The position numbers and the translations under genes are program-made. From contig JAVKBW010000019.1 in the NCBI GenBank assembly GCA_040222995.1, positions 310,001 to 374,000 of the forward strand: a stretch of DNA of 64,000 nucleotides, in the 5' to 3' direction. The first letter of the stretch is position 1, and the number at the start of each line of letters is the position of its first letter. The notes beneath the pieces are model-generated. The model was not told where the DNA came from and did no database searches. It saw only the letters and a list, made by a program, of their open reading frames with translations. The stretch is from JAVKBW01 sp040222995. Lineage in GTDB: Bacteria > Pseudomonadota > Alphaproteobacteria > UBA8366 > Aestuariispiraceae. Shown piece by piece: positions 16,416 to 25,429 of this stretch.

Positions 16416-17999
16416 ATGGTCGACCGTCGATCAACCAGAGCCGGAAGTGCCGGAAGCGGTGTCGCCCAGGCAATATTGGTGACACTCCTTTTCTTTTTCG
16501 CGGCGATCGGCGCGATCGGTTACCTGCTTAACATTACAGCGGACCGCGAGAATTCAGTCGCGGTTCACGGGCAGGTGCATCTGGCTGAAACCGCGCTGAA
16601 GGGGGTGCAGGACGAAATGACCAACCGGCTGGTCGACTATGCCTGGTGGGACGATATCGCTCTGCAATTCGATAGTACGGTCGACAACGATTGGGCTGAC
16701 GATAACATCGGAAGTTACCTGCAGGAACAGTTCGGCTATACCGGCACGTACGGGCTCAGCGCAAACCTGGAAACGCAATTCCATTCGTCCATGGACGAGG
16801 AAATGCCTGTCGATGCGAAGGAATTCCTCGGCGACAGTGCTGATGCTTTTCTGATGACGATCAAGGAAAGCAGCATCGCCGAACCGGAACCCTTCCATAC
16901 CTACCTCAGGCGCGGCGGAAAGATCTATCTGGTTGTCGGCAGTCTGATTACCTATGAGGAGCTTGATGAATACCCGTTGGCGCAGGCGCCGCGTCCAATC
17001 CTGATCTTCTACCGGGAGCTGGATTCGGAGCTGATGAGCCGGATATCGAAGCAGTTCATGCTGGAGGGGCTGAAGCTTTCGCCTGTAAATGACAGCACCG
17101 CCCATGTCGCTCTGAAGAACATATCGAATGAAGTGATTTACTGGATGTGCTGGCAGCCTGCCAGGCCGGGCGATGCATTGCTAAGCGATCTGTTTCCGAA
17201 AATCTCGGCCGTCACGGTTGCGCTGGCGGCGGCGGCGCTTCTGGTTTTCGTGATGTGGTCGAGATCGGTTTCCGCTGCCAATGAGGCGAAAGCCCAGTTT
17301 CTTGCGAAAATGAGCCATGAATTGCGGACGCCGCTGAACCCGATAATCGGCTTTGCCGAGATCATCATGAGTCAGTTGCGGGGACCGGTTCCGGAATCCT
17401 ACCGGGAATATGCGGCGGATATTCACCGCAGCGCCAAGCATCTGCAGGGCATCATCGGCGATGTCCTGGATTTCGCCAAGGTTGAATCCGGCGAGTTGGT
17501 CTTGCGTGAAACGACTGTCGATATCGGCGATCTGATCCTGCGGCTGCCCGCGGTAACCAGCTCGACCTGGGATGCCGGATCCCCGGCGAGCGAACAGACC
17601 AAACTACCGGTACGGTACGAAATCGAGGAAGGGTTGCCGGAAGTCCGCATTGACGAACTGCGAATAAGACAGGTGTTTATCAACCTGCTGTCGAATGCCG
17701 CCAAGTTTTCGAACGGCGCGGAAGTCGTCATTCGGGCGTATCGGGACAAGTCAGGCCTGTGCGTGGAGGTGGAAGACAGCGGGATCGGCATCAGCAAACA
17801 GGATATCGACAGGGTCTTTTCGCCGTTCGTTCAGGCTGAGATTAGTGGCAGTAAACCGGCAAAGGCGTCCGGTACCGGTCTGGGATTGTCTGTTTCGCGT
17901 GAGCTCATGCGGTTGCATGACGGCAATCTGATACTGAAAAGCGCTCCGGGTGCGGGAACGACAGCCTGCGTCACCTTTCCGGCGAACCGGCTGGTCTGA
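16416..17999 (+). CDS. Membrane sensor histidine kinase with CHASE4-like domain
   Basis: A 527-residue sensor kinase. Membrane helix 1 (AILVTLLFFFAAIGAIGYLL, about residues 20-40) is followed by a periplasmic domain resembling CHASE4 (LVDYAWWDDIAL and NDWADDNIGSYL), then helix 2 near 268-290. The HisKA domain has phosphoacceptor His301 in AKMSHELRTPLNPIIGF. The HATPase_c domain has the N box FINLLSNAAKFS, G1 VEDSGIGI and G2 GTGLGLSVS. The start is set at the ATG at 16416, preceded by AAGGA; a TTG directly after nnr would add 23 residues. There is no receiver domain and no response-regulator gene nearby, so it is an orphan kinase. The ligand is unknown. Confidence 0.88.
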   Translation: MVDRRSTRAGSAGSGVAQAILVTLLFFFAAIGAIGYLLNITADRENSVAVHGQVHLAETALKGVQDEMTNRLVDYAWWDDIALQFDSTVDNDWADDNIGSYLQEQFGYTGTYGLSANLETQFHSSMDEEMPVDAKEFLGDSADAFLMTIKESSIAEPEPFHTYLRRGGKIYLVVGSLITYEELDEYPLAQAPRPILIFYRELDSELMSRISKQFMLEGLKLSPVNDSTAHVALKNISNEVIYWMCWQPARPGDALLSDLFPKISAVTVALAAAALLVFVMWSRSVSAANEAKAQFLAKMSHELRTPLNPIIGFAEIIMSQLRGPVPESYREYAADIHRSAKHLQGIIGDVLDFAKVESGELVLRETTVDIGDLILRLPAVTSSTWDAGSPASEQTKLPVRYEIEEGLPEVRIDELRIRQVFINLLSNAAKFSNGAEVVIRAYRDKSGLCVEVEDSGIGISKQDIDRVFSPFVQAEISGSKPAKASGTGLGLSVSRELMRLHDGNLILKSAPGAGTTACVTFPANRLV

Positions 18000-18028
18000 A
18001 GTTCGTCGTCGATGTTCTTTGTTGATTC

Positions 18029-18044
18029 TTAAAGAATTATTAAC
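18029..18044 (+). promoter_or_regulatory. CtrA-like box
   Basis: TTAA, seven bases, TTAA, C is an exact match to the CtrA consensus TTAA-N7-TTAAC. It lies 84 bases upstream of the small gene at 18128, a position compatible with promoter control. Confidence 0.5.
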
Positions 18045-18127
18045 ATAATCTGCCGTTAAATGAAGTAGATACGGGAATTACTTCAGGATCGACAGTAATT
18101 CCGGCGATTTCATCCAGGGGATGGGTA

Positions 18128-18439
18128 ATGGTTGCGCTACACTTGGGCGGCAAAAACAACACGTCTTTTATCGGTTTCCGTGGTCGCCAACGGTCGAGCT
18201 TCTTTTGTCGGAAAGGCAAGGAAACACGGTTTCTGAAAGCAGGCGCGGAATTTACGCGTGATCGCAAGGACAAGATGGTGGAAACCGCCAGGGTGCTTGC
18301 GGTGTCATCCGACAGTTTCGGAATCCCCCATATACGATACGAAGTCGAGATCAAACGAACGAGCGCGCAATCGCGTTTCCTCGACGGTCCCCGGGTGCTT
18401 GCCCTGTCGACATTTCTGGAAACCTATCACCAAGCCTGA
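18128..18439 (+). CDS. Small conserved protein of unknown function
   Basis: A 103-residue, basic protein. The N-terminal third is rich in Arg, Lys and Phe (GFRGRQRSSFFCRKGKETRF); the second half looks like a small beta fold (ETARVLAVSSDSFGIPHIRYEVEIKR) ending in RVLALSTFLETY. It resembles short hypothetical proteins of Rhodospirillales, but I cannot assign a function. A GGGGATGGG stretch before the ATG can serve as ribosome binding site. The gene stands alone, after the histidine kinase and before tRNA-Leu, with a CtrA-like box upstream. Confidence 0.65.
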   Translation: MVALHLGGKNNTSFIGFRGRQRSSFFCRKGKETRFLKAGAEFTRDRKDKMVETARVLAVSSDSFGIPHIRYEVEIKRTSAQSRFLDGPRVLALSTFLETYHQA

Positions 18440-18493
18440 CCCGGGACGGCGGAAGACACAGAAACGATACCGGCATCCCTTAATTCTTCCCTT

Positions 18494-18522
18494 TTGACGC
18501 GTCCGATCCCTATTGGTATAGA
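18494..18522 (+). promoter_or_regulatory. sigma-70 promoter of tRNA-Leu
   Basis: TTGACG at 18494-18499, a 17-base spacer and TATAGA at 18517-18522. It may also supply transcripts reading into tig, since no terminator lies between the tRNA and tig. Confidence 0.75.
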
Positions 18523-18577
18523 ACCGCGGCTTTGGCGCGGGGCACCGACGGATTACGGTGTATCCAGACCAGTCCGG

Positions 18578-18664
18578 GCGGGCGTGGCGAAATTGGTAGA
18601 CGCGCCAGATTTAGGTTCTGGTGGATGTAAATCCGTGGGGGTTCAAGTCCCTTCGCCCGCACCA
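18578..18664 (+). tRNA. tRNA-Leu (TAG)
   Basis: Acceptor GCGGGCG/CGCCCGC, anticodon TAG at 18612-18614 in stem CCAGA/TCTGG, and a long variable arm typical of tRNA-Leu. T-loop TTCAAGT, discriminator A and encoded CCA. Confidence 0.97.
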
Positions 18665-18743
18665 ACTGGGCTCAGGCCCGAAAAGAGTTTTATCCGCCGG
18701 TCACGGGCGGCCGTGTCGTAACGATTTTGATGGTAGGAAATTC

Positions 18744-20183
18744 ATGCAAGTCACAGAGACAAAAAACGACGGCTTATCGCGCGAATACAGCGTGACGATT
18801 ACCGGCTCCGATCTGGATGCGCGCGTAGATGCGCGCCTGTCGGAAGTCGCCGGCGACATTCGCGTTCCCGGCTTCCGTCCCGGCAAGGTGCCGATGGCGG
18901 TGCTACGCCAACGCTTTACGAATTCGGTTCTCGGTGAAGTCATCGAAAAAGCGGTTACCGAAACGTCGCAGGAAGTGCTCGACGAGCGGGAAATCCGGCC
19001 GGCGGGACAGCCGAAGATCGAAATCAGCAGTTTCGACAAGGGATCCGACCTGGTTTACACGATTGGCGTCGACCTGATGCCGGACATTACGCCGATGGAC
19101 TTTTCCGCTATCGAACTGACCCGGATGAAGGCGAAGGTCGAGGAATCGGAAGTCGACGAGGCGCTGGAACGCCTGGCCAAGGATTTCCGCAAGACCGAAC
19201 CGGCGGCAGACGGAAAGGCGGCCGCCAGCGGTGATGTTACCGTGATCGATTTCGTCGGTAAAATCGACGGCGTTGCATTCGACGGCGGTACGGCGGAAGG
19301 CCACAACCTCGAACTCGGGTCGAACCGCTTCATTCCTGGTTTCGAAGACCAGCTTATCGGCGCCAAGAAGGGCGACGAGAAAGAGGTCAAGGTTACGTTT
19401 CCGGAGGACTACGGTTCGGCGGAACTGGCCGGCAAGGATGCCGTGTTCGACGTTACCGTTCAGGACGTACAGGTTTATGTCGACAATGATATCGACGAGG
19501 AATTCGCAAAGACGCTCGGCCTGGAATCGCTCGACCAGCTTCGCGAACAGGTGCGCGAACGGCTGGAAGCCGACTACGGCAATGTTTCACGCAGCCGGCT
19601 GAAGAAGGACCTGCTCGACGTTCTGTCAGACGGCCACGATTTTGATGTTCCGCCGGCCATGGTCGATAGCGAGTTCGAGCAGATCTGGTCGCAGGTCGAG
19701 CAGGCAAAGGAAGCCGGTAGCCTCGATGAAGAGGACAAGGACAAGTCCGATGACGAGTTAAAGTCGGATTACCGCAACATCGCGGAGCGCCGCGTCAAGC
19801 TTGGCATGCTGTTGTCGGAAGTCGGCCGCATCAACGCTATCCAGGTGTCGCAGGAGGACATTCAGCGGGCGGCCATCACGGAAGCGCAGAAATACCCGGG
19901 CCAGGAACGGCAGGTGATGGAATTCTACCAGTCGAATCAGGAAGCGCAGGCCAGCCTGCGGGCGCCGCTGATGGAAGACAAGGTCGTCGATTTCATTCTT
20001 GAAATGGCGAAAATCACCGACAAGGAAGTGCCGGTCGACAAGCTTTTCGATGACGAAGACGGTGCGGCCGCAAAGCCGGCCAAAAAGGCGGCTAAGAAGG
20101 CCTCGGCGAAGAAATCGACGGCCAAGAAAGCCGGCGCGAAGAAGGCGACGGCTAAAAAAGAAGCGTCGAAATCGGACGATTGA
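18744..20183 (+). CDS. tig: Trigger factor with a histone-H1-like basic tail
   Basis: A 479-residue ribosome-associated chaperone and peptidyl-prolyl isomerase. The N-terminal ribosome-binding domain carries VPGFRPGKVPMAVLRQRF, the tip that docks on ribosomal protein uL23. The FKBP-type domain follows (VTVIDFVGKIDGVAFDGG to the PEDYGSAELAGKDAVFDV strand), then the helical C-domain. The start at 18744 is preceded by AGGAAA; an open frame upstream runs through the tRNA and is not used. The last 45 residues, after DKLFDDEDG, are a Lys/Ala repeat (KPAKKAAKKASAKK and so on) that is not part of the classical fold. The gene follows tRNA-Leu and precedes clpP. Confidence 0.96.
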   Translation: MQVTETKNDGLSREYSVTITGSDLDARVDARLSEVAGDIRVPGFRPGKVPMAVLRQRFTNSVLGEVIEKAVTETSQEVLDEREIRPAGQPKIEISSFDKGSDLVYTIGVDLMPDITPMDFSAIELTRMKAKVEESEVDEALERLAKDFRKTEPAADGKAAASGDVTVIDFVGKIDGVAFDGGTAEGHNLELGSNRFIPGFEDQLIGAKKGDEKEVKVTFPEDYGSAELAGKDAVFDVTVQDVQVYVDNDIDEEFAKTLGLESLDQLREQVRERLEADYGNVSRSRLKKDLLDVLSDGHDFDVPPAMVDSEFEQIWSQVEQAKEAGSLDEEDKDKSDDELKSDYRNIAERRVKLGMLLSEVGRINAIQVSQEDIQRAAITEAQKYPGQERQVMEFYQSNQEAQASLRAPLMEDKVVDFILEMAKITDKEVPVDKLFDDEDGAAAKPAKKAAKKASAKKSTAKKAGAKKATAKKEASKSDD

Positions 20184-20250
20184 CCGGAATGCAGACATTG
20201 TTCGGCGCTGTGGTCTTGCAGCACCGGGTGGTGAATGACTAAGTAGTGAG

Positions 20251-20284
20251 AATGCGCAGCCGGAAGCGGCTGTGCATTTCTTTC
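20251..20284 (+). terminator. Rho-independent terminator of tig
   Basis: AATGCGCAGCCG and CGGCTGTGCATT form a twelve-pair stem (one G-T pair) around GAAG, followed by TCTTTCC. It lies 67 bases past the tig stop. Confidence 0.75.
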
Positions 20285-20343
20285 CGGTTAGGCCGGCTGG
20301 CCGCCGTTTCAGACAGAACTGACCTTCGCAGGCGAGGACCGAA

Positions 20344-20997
20344 ATGAGCCATCCCACAGACATCGTTATGAACAACCTGGTGCCAATGGTCGTCGAGCAG
20401 ACCAATCGCGGCGAACGGTCCTATGACATCTATTCCCGGCTGCTGAAGGAAAGAATTATCTTTCTGACCGGCGAGGTAAACGATTACGTCGCCAGCCTGT
20501 TGTGCGCCCAGCTTCTGTTTCTTGAGTCGGAAAACCCGGCCAAGGACATCTCGTTCTACATCAATTCGCCTGGCGGCGTCGTAACCTCGGGCCTGTCGAT
20601 CTACGACACCATGCAGTATATCAAGCCGGATGTTTCGACAGTCTGTCTCGGACAGGCATCGTCGATGGGATCGCTGCTGCTGACCGCCGGCGCCAAGGAC
20701 AAGCGATTCGCCCTGCCGAACAGCCGGATCATGGTTCACCAGCCTTCGGGCGGCGCACAGGGCCAGGCCACCGATATCGAAATTCAGGCCAAGGAAATCC
20801 TGCGTACGCGCGAACGCCTGAACCAGATCTATGTGGCGCATACCGGGCGCGATCTGGCGACCATCGAAGATGCGATGGAGCGCGACAAGTTCATGAGTCC
20901 CGAAGAAGCCAAGGAATTCGGGCTGATCGACGAGGTTGTGTCCCAGCGGGTCGTGACCGATTCCGGCGATGGCGACGGTGGCGGCAAGGGCGATTGA
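20344..20997 (+). CDS. clpP: ATP-dependent Clp protease proteolytic subunit
   Basis: A 217-residue serine peptidase that assembles into the two-ring tetradecamer and degrades unfolded or tagged proteins fed by ClpX or ClpA. The catalytic triad is visible as Ser107 in GQASSMGS, His132 in RIMVHQPSGG and Asp181 in MERDKFMSPEEA. The substrate-strand segment FYINSPGGVVTSGL is intact. The N-terminus MSHPTDIVMNNLVPMVVEQTNRGER is the usual alphaproteobacterial form, and the acidic, Gly-rich tail is ordinary. It lies 230 bases upstream of clpX, so the two may have separate promoters. Confidence 0.97.
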   Translation: MSHPTDIVMNNLVPMVVEQTNRGERSYDIYSRLLKERIIFLTGEVNDYVASLLCAQLLFLESENPAKDISFYINSPGGVVTSGLSIYDTMQYIKPDVSTVCLGQASSMGSLLLTAGAKDKRFALPNSRIMVHQPSGGAQGQATDIEIQAKEILRTRERLNQIYVAHTGRDLATIEDAMERDKFMSPEEAKEFGLIDEVVSQRVVTDSGDGDGGGKGD

Positions 20998-21226
20998 TGC
21001 TGATAAAGGCCGTTTCATGGCACGGTCTGTGCTTCCCTGGAACGGGCCTGAATCGCCGCTCGCCAACGTTTGATCGACGATGATGTCATTTGCGTATTGA
21101 GGCGTCCGGCCTGGTGGGTCATCATATAAGAAGGGCAAGGTGGCCCGTTGGGCCGGCGGCGCGGTGGCCCCGATCGGTGAAACGGTCGTCTGACACCGCT
21201 ACGAAAGATGAAAGTGGAATCGCGCG

Positions 21227-22492
21227 ATGAGCAAATCCAACAACGGCGATAGCAAGAACACCCTCTACTGTTCGTTCTGTGGCAAAAGCCAGCACGAGGT
21301 CCGCAAGCTGATTGCCGGACCGACGGTATTCATCTGCGATGAATGCGTTGAGCTCTGCATGGACATCATCCGTGAAGATCACAAGACGACCGTCTCGAAG
21401 AATTCCGACGGCGTTCCGACACCGCTCGAAATTCGCGAAGTGCTGGACGACTATGTGATCGGGCAGGATTTCGCCAAGCGGGTTCTGGCTGTTGCGGTTC
21501 ATAACCACTACAAGCGCCTCAGCCACGCATCCAAGAACAATGATGTCGAACTTACGAAATCCAACATCCTGCTGATCGGGCCGACAGGGTGCGGCAAGAC
21601 CCTGCTGGCGCAGACACTGGCGCGGATTCTGGATGTTCCGTTCACAATGGCGGATGCGACGACACTGACCGAAGCGGGTTATGTCGGCGAAGATGTCGAG
21701 AATATCATTCTGAAGCTGCTGCAGTCGGCAGACTACAATGTCGAACGCGCGCAGCGCGGCATCGTCTACATCGACGAAGTCGATAAAATCAGCCGCAAAT
21801 CGGACAACCCGTCGATCACCCGCGATGTGTCGGGCGAGGGCGTCCAGCAGGCGTTGCTGAAAATCATGGAAGGAACTGTCGCCAGCGTACCGCCGCAGGG
21901 CGGGCGGAAGCATCCGCAACAGGAATTCCTGCAGGTCGATACCACCAATATCCTGTTCATCTGCGGCGGCGCCTTCGCCGGTCTGGAAAAGATCATCTCG
22001 CAGAGAGGCAAGGGGTCGTCGATCGGTTTCGGTGCGGATGTCCGGTCGGAAGAAGACCGCAATGTTGGTGAAATTCTGCGCGCGATCGAGCCGGAAGATC
22101 TACTGAAATTCGGCCTTATTCCGGAATTCGTCGGCCGGGTGCCGGTTCTTGCGACCCTGACCGATCTCGACGAGGATGCGCTGGTGGAAATTCTGACGGC
22201 GCCGCGCAATGCGTTGCTGAAACAGTATCAGCGTCTGTTCGAAATGGAGAACGTGCGGCTTGAGTTCACCGACGATGCGCTGCGGGCTGTTGCCGGCAGG
22301 GCCATCGAGCGGAAAACCGGCGCACGGGGCCTTCGGTCTATCATGGAAAGCATCCTTCTGGAACCGATGTACGACATGCCGTCGCTCGAATCGGTCGAGG
22401 AAGTGGTGATAAACCGCGAAGTTGTCGAAGGCAGGGCCGAACCGTTGTATATTTATGCCGAGCGGCGCGGTGACGTCGAAAGCAGCGCTTAA
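21227..22492 (+). CDS. clpX: ATP-dependent Clp protease ATP-binding subunit ClpX
   Basis: A 421-residue AAA+ unfoldase that recognises and threads substrates into ClpP; in alphaproteobacteria it also degrades cell-cycle regulators. The N-terminal zinc domain has Cys15, Cys18, Cys37 and Cys40. The AAA+ core has Walker A GPTGCGKT (118-125), Walker B IVYIDEVDKI and the sensor II region GARGLRSIME. The pore loop GYVGEDVE and the ClpP-binding loop with IGFGA are present. Full length. It is followed by lon and hupB, a conserved alphaproteobacterial order. Confidence 0.98.
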   Translation: MSKSNNGDSKNTLYCSFCGKSQHEVRKLIAGPTVFICDECVELCMDIIREDHKTTVSKNSDGVPTPLEIREVLDDYVIGQDFAKRVLAVAVHNHYKRLSHASKNNDVELTKSNILLIGPTGCGKTLLAQTLARILDVPFTMADATTLTEAGYVGEDVENIILKLLQSADYNVERAQRGIVYIDEVDKISRKSDNPSITRDVSGEGVQQALLKIMEGTVASVPPQGGRKHPQQEFLQVDTTNILFICGGAFAGLEKIISQRGKGSSIGFGADVRSEEDRNVGEILRAIEPEDLLKFGLIPEFVGRVPVLATLTDLDEDALVEILTAPRNALLKQYQRLFEMENVRLEFTDDALRAVAGRAIERKTGARGLRSIMESILLEPMYDMPSLESVEEVVINREVVEGRAEPLYIYAERRGDVESSA

Positions 22493-22706
22493 GACGGGAT
22501 TTTCCTTTAGTTTCGGTGTTTTAACGGGCTTATCCACAGGATTCGGCGGGTAAGCAATTCCGTTTGGATAAAAATACTCGAAGATTCAGCTTGAACCATC
22601 GGTACTGTGCGCCAGATTCTACTAGGCGTCGGTGCCGTTTAACGGGTTGGCGCATTGGCAAATCAAGCGGTGGCGAAATGTGCCGCGTGAATCGAAAGAC
22701 AGATAT

Positions 22707-25151
22707 ATGACAGAATCATCAGAAATCACTTCTCCGGGCGACCGCGGGCCGTCTGCTGTGTACTCCGTATTGCCGCTGCGCGACATTGTGGTCTTTCCGC
22801 ATATGATCGTGCCGTTGTTCGTCGGCCGGGATAAATCCGTCCGGGCGCTTGAAGACGTGATGAAAGATGACAAGCAGATCCTGCTTGTAACGCAGAAGAA
22901 CGCCGGTGAGGACGATCCGGCCCCCGAGGATATTTACTCAATCGGTACAATCGGCACCGTGCTGCAATTACTGAAGTTGCCGGACGGGACGGTGAAGGTG
23001 CTGGTCGAGGGGACGAAGCGCGCGCGCATCGATTCCTTTGTCGAACACGATTCCTTCTTCCGCGCCGAAGCCACCGAACTTGATGACGAACGGGCCAGTC
23101 CCGACGAAATGGAAGCGCTCAGCCGCGCCGTCGTCACCCAGTTCGAACAGTACATCAAGCTGAACAAGAAAGTGCCGGCGGAAGTGCTGGTATCGATCAA
23201 CCAGATCGAGGAACCGTCGAAACTGGCCGATACGGTCGCGCAGCATCTGACATTGAAAATCGCCGAAAAGCAGGAACTGCTGGAAATCGACAGCGTTACC
23301 GAGCGACTGGAGAAAATCTATTCGCTGATGGAAGGCGAGATCAGCGTTCTTCAGGTTGAAAAGCGCATCCGCAACCGTGTGAAACGGCAGATGGAGAAGA
23401 CCCAGCGCGAGTACTATCTGAACGAACAGATGAAGGCGATACAGAAAGAACTCGGCGAAACGGACGAAGGCAAGGACGAGCTTGCCGAGCTGGAAGAAAA
23501 GATCGCCAAGACCAAGCTTTCCAAGGAAGCGCGGGAAAAAGCGCTGGCGGAAATGAAAAAGTTGCGGTCGATGAGCCCGATGTCGGCCGAAGCAACGGTC
23601 GTCCGGAACTATCTCGACTGGATGCTGTCTATCCCCTGGAAGAAGCGCAGCCGGGTAAAGAACGACCTTAACGAAGCCAAGGAAATTCTCGATGCCGACC
23701 ATTTCGGTCTCGCGAAGGTCAAGGACCGGATTCTCGAATATCTCGCCGTTCAGGTGCGGATGAAGAAGGTCAAGGGACCGATTCTTTGCCTGGTCGGGCC
23801 TCCCGGCGTCGGCAAAACCTCGCTCGGCAAGTCGATCGCACGGGCGACCGGGCGTGAGTTCGTTCGCATGTCGCTTGGCGGTGTGCGGGACGAATCGGAA
23901 ATCCGCGGTCACCGGCGTACCTATATCGGGTCGATGCCGGGGCGGGTGATCCAGGGTATGAAAAAGGCGAAGAAGTCCAACCCGCTGTTTCTGCTCGATG
24001 AAATCGACAAGCTGGGCGCCGACTGGCGGGGCGATCCGTCTTCCGCTTTGCTGGAAGTGCTCGACCCTGAACAGAACAGCACGTTCAACGACCACTATCT
24101 TGAGGTCGACTACGACCTGTCGGACGTGATGTTCGTGACCACGGCAAACACGCTGAGCATGCCGCAGCCACTGATGGACCGCATGGAGATCATTCGCATT
24201 CCGGGCTACACGGAAGACGAAAAGATCGAAATCGCCAAACGTCACCTGCTGCCGAAGCAAATGAAGGAAAACGGGCTGAAGGAAGAGGAATTCGCGCTTT
24301 CTGAAAACGCCCTGCGTCAGCTTATCCGTCACTATACCCGGGAAGCCGGTGTGCGGAGTCTGGAACGCGAGATAGCCAATCTCAGCCGCAAGGCGATCAA
24401 GGATATCGTCAAGGACGGCAAGGAGCGGGTTCAGATCACCAGCGGCAACCTGTCCAACTATGCCGGCGTCATTAAATTCCGCTATGGCGAAATGGAAGAA
24501 AAGGATCTGCTTGGCGTTGTTACAGGCCTGGCCTGGACGGAAGTCGGCGGTGAATTGCTGTCCATCGAATCGGTTCTGGTCCCCGGCAAGGGCAAGGTCA
24601 CCAAGACCGGGAAACTGGGCGATGTCATGCTCGAATCCATCATGGCCGCTGAATACTATATCAAGAGCCGGGCGCCTTCTTTCGGTGTGAAACCGACGGT
24701 GTTCGAGAAAAGCGATATCCATGTCCACGTTCCGGAAGGGGCCACCCCGAAAGACGGGCCGTCGGCCGGTGTCGCCATGGTTACATCGATCGTCTCGGTG
24801 CTAACCGGTATTCCAGTGAAACGCGATGTCGCCATGACCGGAGAAATCACCCTGCGAGGCCGGATCCTGCCGATCGGCGGGCTGAAGGAAAAATTGCTGG
24901 CGGCGCTTCGGGGCCGGATCAAGACGGTACTTATCCCCAAGGATAACGAGAAAGATCTCGAGGATATTCCCGATAACGTTAAGAAAAACCTCGAAATTCT
25001 GCCTGTCTCGACGGTCGACGAAGTGTTGCACTGGGCTCTGGCCGGTGAGCTGACTCCGATCGAGTGGACACCTGAAGACCAGGAGGCCGCCGCCAAGGCG
25101 GTACAGCCTGCAACCGAAGAAGATGAACTGCCCGGAATTACGACTCACTAG
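22707..25151 (+). CDS. lon: ATP-dependent protease Lon
   Basis: An 814-residue homo-oligomeric AAA+ serine protease for misfolded and regulatory proteins. Domain order is normal: the LAN substrate-binding domain (YSVLPLRDIVVFPHMIVPLFVGR onward), a coiled region, the AAA+ module with Walker A GPPGVGKT at about 364-371 and Walker B FLLDEIDK, and the S16 peptidase domain with catalytic Ser686 in PKDGPSAGVAM and a Lys about 43 residues later. The ATG at 22707 is preferred because it gives the usual Lon N-terminus; an earlier in-frame start at 22632 adds unrelated residues. I found no convincing RpoH promoter. Confidence 0.97.
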   Translation: MTESSEITSPGDRGPSAVYSVLPLRDIVVFPHMIVPLFVGRDKSVRALEDVMKDDKQILLVTQKNAGEDDPAPEDIYSIGTIGTVLQLLKLPDGTVKVLVEGTKRARIDSFVEHDSFFRAEATELDDERASPDEMEALSRAVVTQFEQYIKLNKKVPAEVLVSINQIEEPSKLADTVAQHLTLKIAEKQELLEIDSVTERLEKIYSLMEGEISVLQVEKRIRNRVKRQMEKTQREYYLNEQMKAIQKELGETDEGKDELAELEEKIAKTKLSKEAREKALAEMKKLRSMSPMSAEATVVRNYLDWMLSIPWKKRSRVKNDLNEAKEILDADHFGLAKVKDRILEYLAVQVRMKKVKGPILCLVGPPGVGKTSLGKSIARATGREFVRMSLGGVRDESEIRGHRRTYIGSMPGRVIQGMKKAKKSNPLFLLDEIDKLGADWRGDPSSALLEVLDPEQNSTFNDHYLEVDYDLSDVMFVTTANTLSMPQPLMDRMEIIRIPGYTEDEKIEIAKRHLLPKQMKENGLKEEEFALSENALRQLIRHYTREAGVRSLEREIANLSRKAIKDIVKDGKERVQITSGNLSNYAGVIKFRYGEMEEKDLLGVVTGLAWTEVGGELLSIESVLVPGKGKVTKTGKLGDVMLESIMAAEYYIKSRAPSFGVKPTVFEKSDIHVHVPEGATPKDGPSAGVAMVTSIVSVLTGIPVKRDVAMTGEITLRGRILPIGGLKEKLLAALRGRIKTVLIPKDNEKDLEDIPDNVKKNLEILPVSTVDEVLHWALAGELTPIEWTPEDQEAAAKAVQPATEEDELPGITTH

Positions 25152-25181
25152 GTTTCGATTATTCAGGTGCAGTGGCAATGG

Positions 25182-25206
25182 CGGCCCGGGTTAACAGCCC
25201 GGGCCG
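25182..25206 (+). terminator. GC-rich hairpin after lon
   Basis: CGGCCCGGG and CCCGGGCCG form a perfect nine-pair stem around TTAACAG, 31 bases past the lon stop. It has no T-run, so it may stabilise the 3' end rather than terminate. Confidence 0.5.
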
Positions 25207-25241
25207 ACTCTTATCCACAGGAATGTTTGTCTAATTCTTCT

Positions 25242-25269
25242 AAAATCTGCAGTTTTCTGCGGATTTTTA
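25242..25269 (+). terminator. Terminator-like hairpin between lon and hupB
   Basis: AAAATCTGCAG and CTGCGGATTTT pair over eleven positions (one G-T) around TTTT. The A-rich and T-rich flanks make it a plausible terminator, possibly in both directions, just before the hupB promoter. Confidence 0.6.
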
Positions 25270-25280
25270 GGGGATATTGA

Positions 25281-25310
25281 TTGACGGGTTTTCGGGAATC
25301 TTCATACTAT
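25281..25310 (+). promoter_or_regulatory. sigma-70 promoter of hupB
   Basis: TTGACG at 25281-25286, an 18-base spacer and TACTAT at 25305-25310. This predicts a leader of about 110 bases before the HU start. Confidence 0.65.
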
Positions 25311-25429
25311 TCGAACGTCAATGAGGCATTCGACTGATACGATCCGGTCGTGCAAACGTGCTTTGTTGGTATCCCGGTTGTGCATGTCGCGCAACAAAAC
25401 ACCCGCGTATAGTCAGAAGGGGGCTTGCA

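Noticed and set aside
22590..22620. Possible RpoH heat-shock promoter (CTTGAA) upstream of lon
   Set aside because: The -10 part does not match the alphaproteobacterial RpoH consensus at the required spacing.
22968..24728. A 586-codon open frame on the minus strand inside lon
   Set aside because: It is a codon-bias shadow of lon. It has no protein-like domain, and lon on the plus strand is intact.
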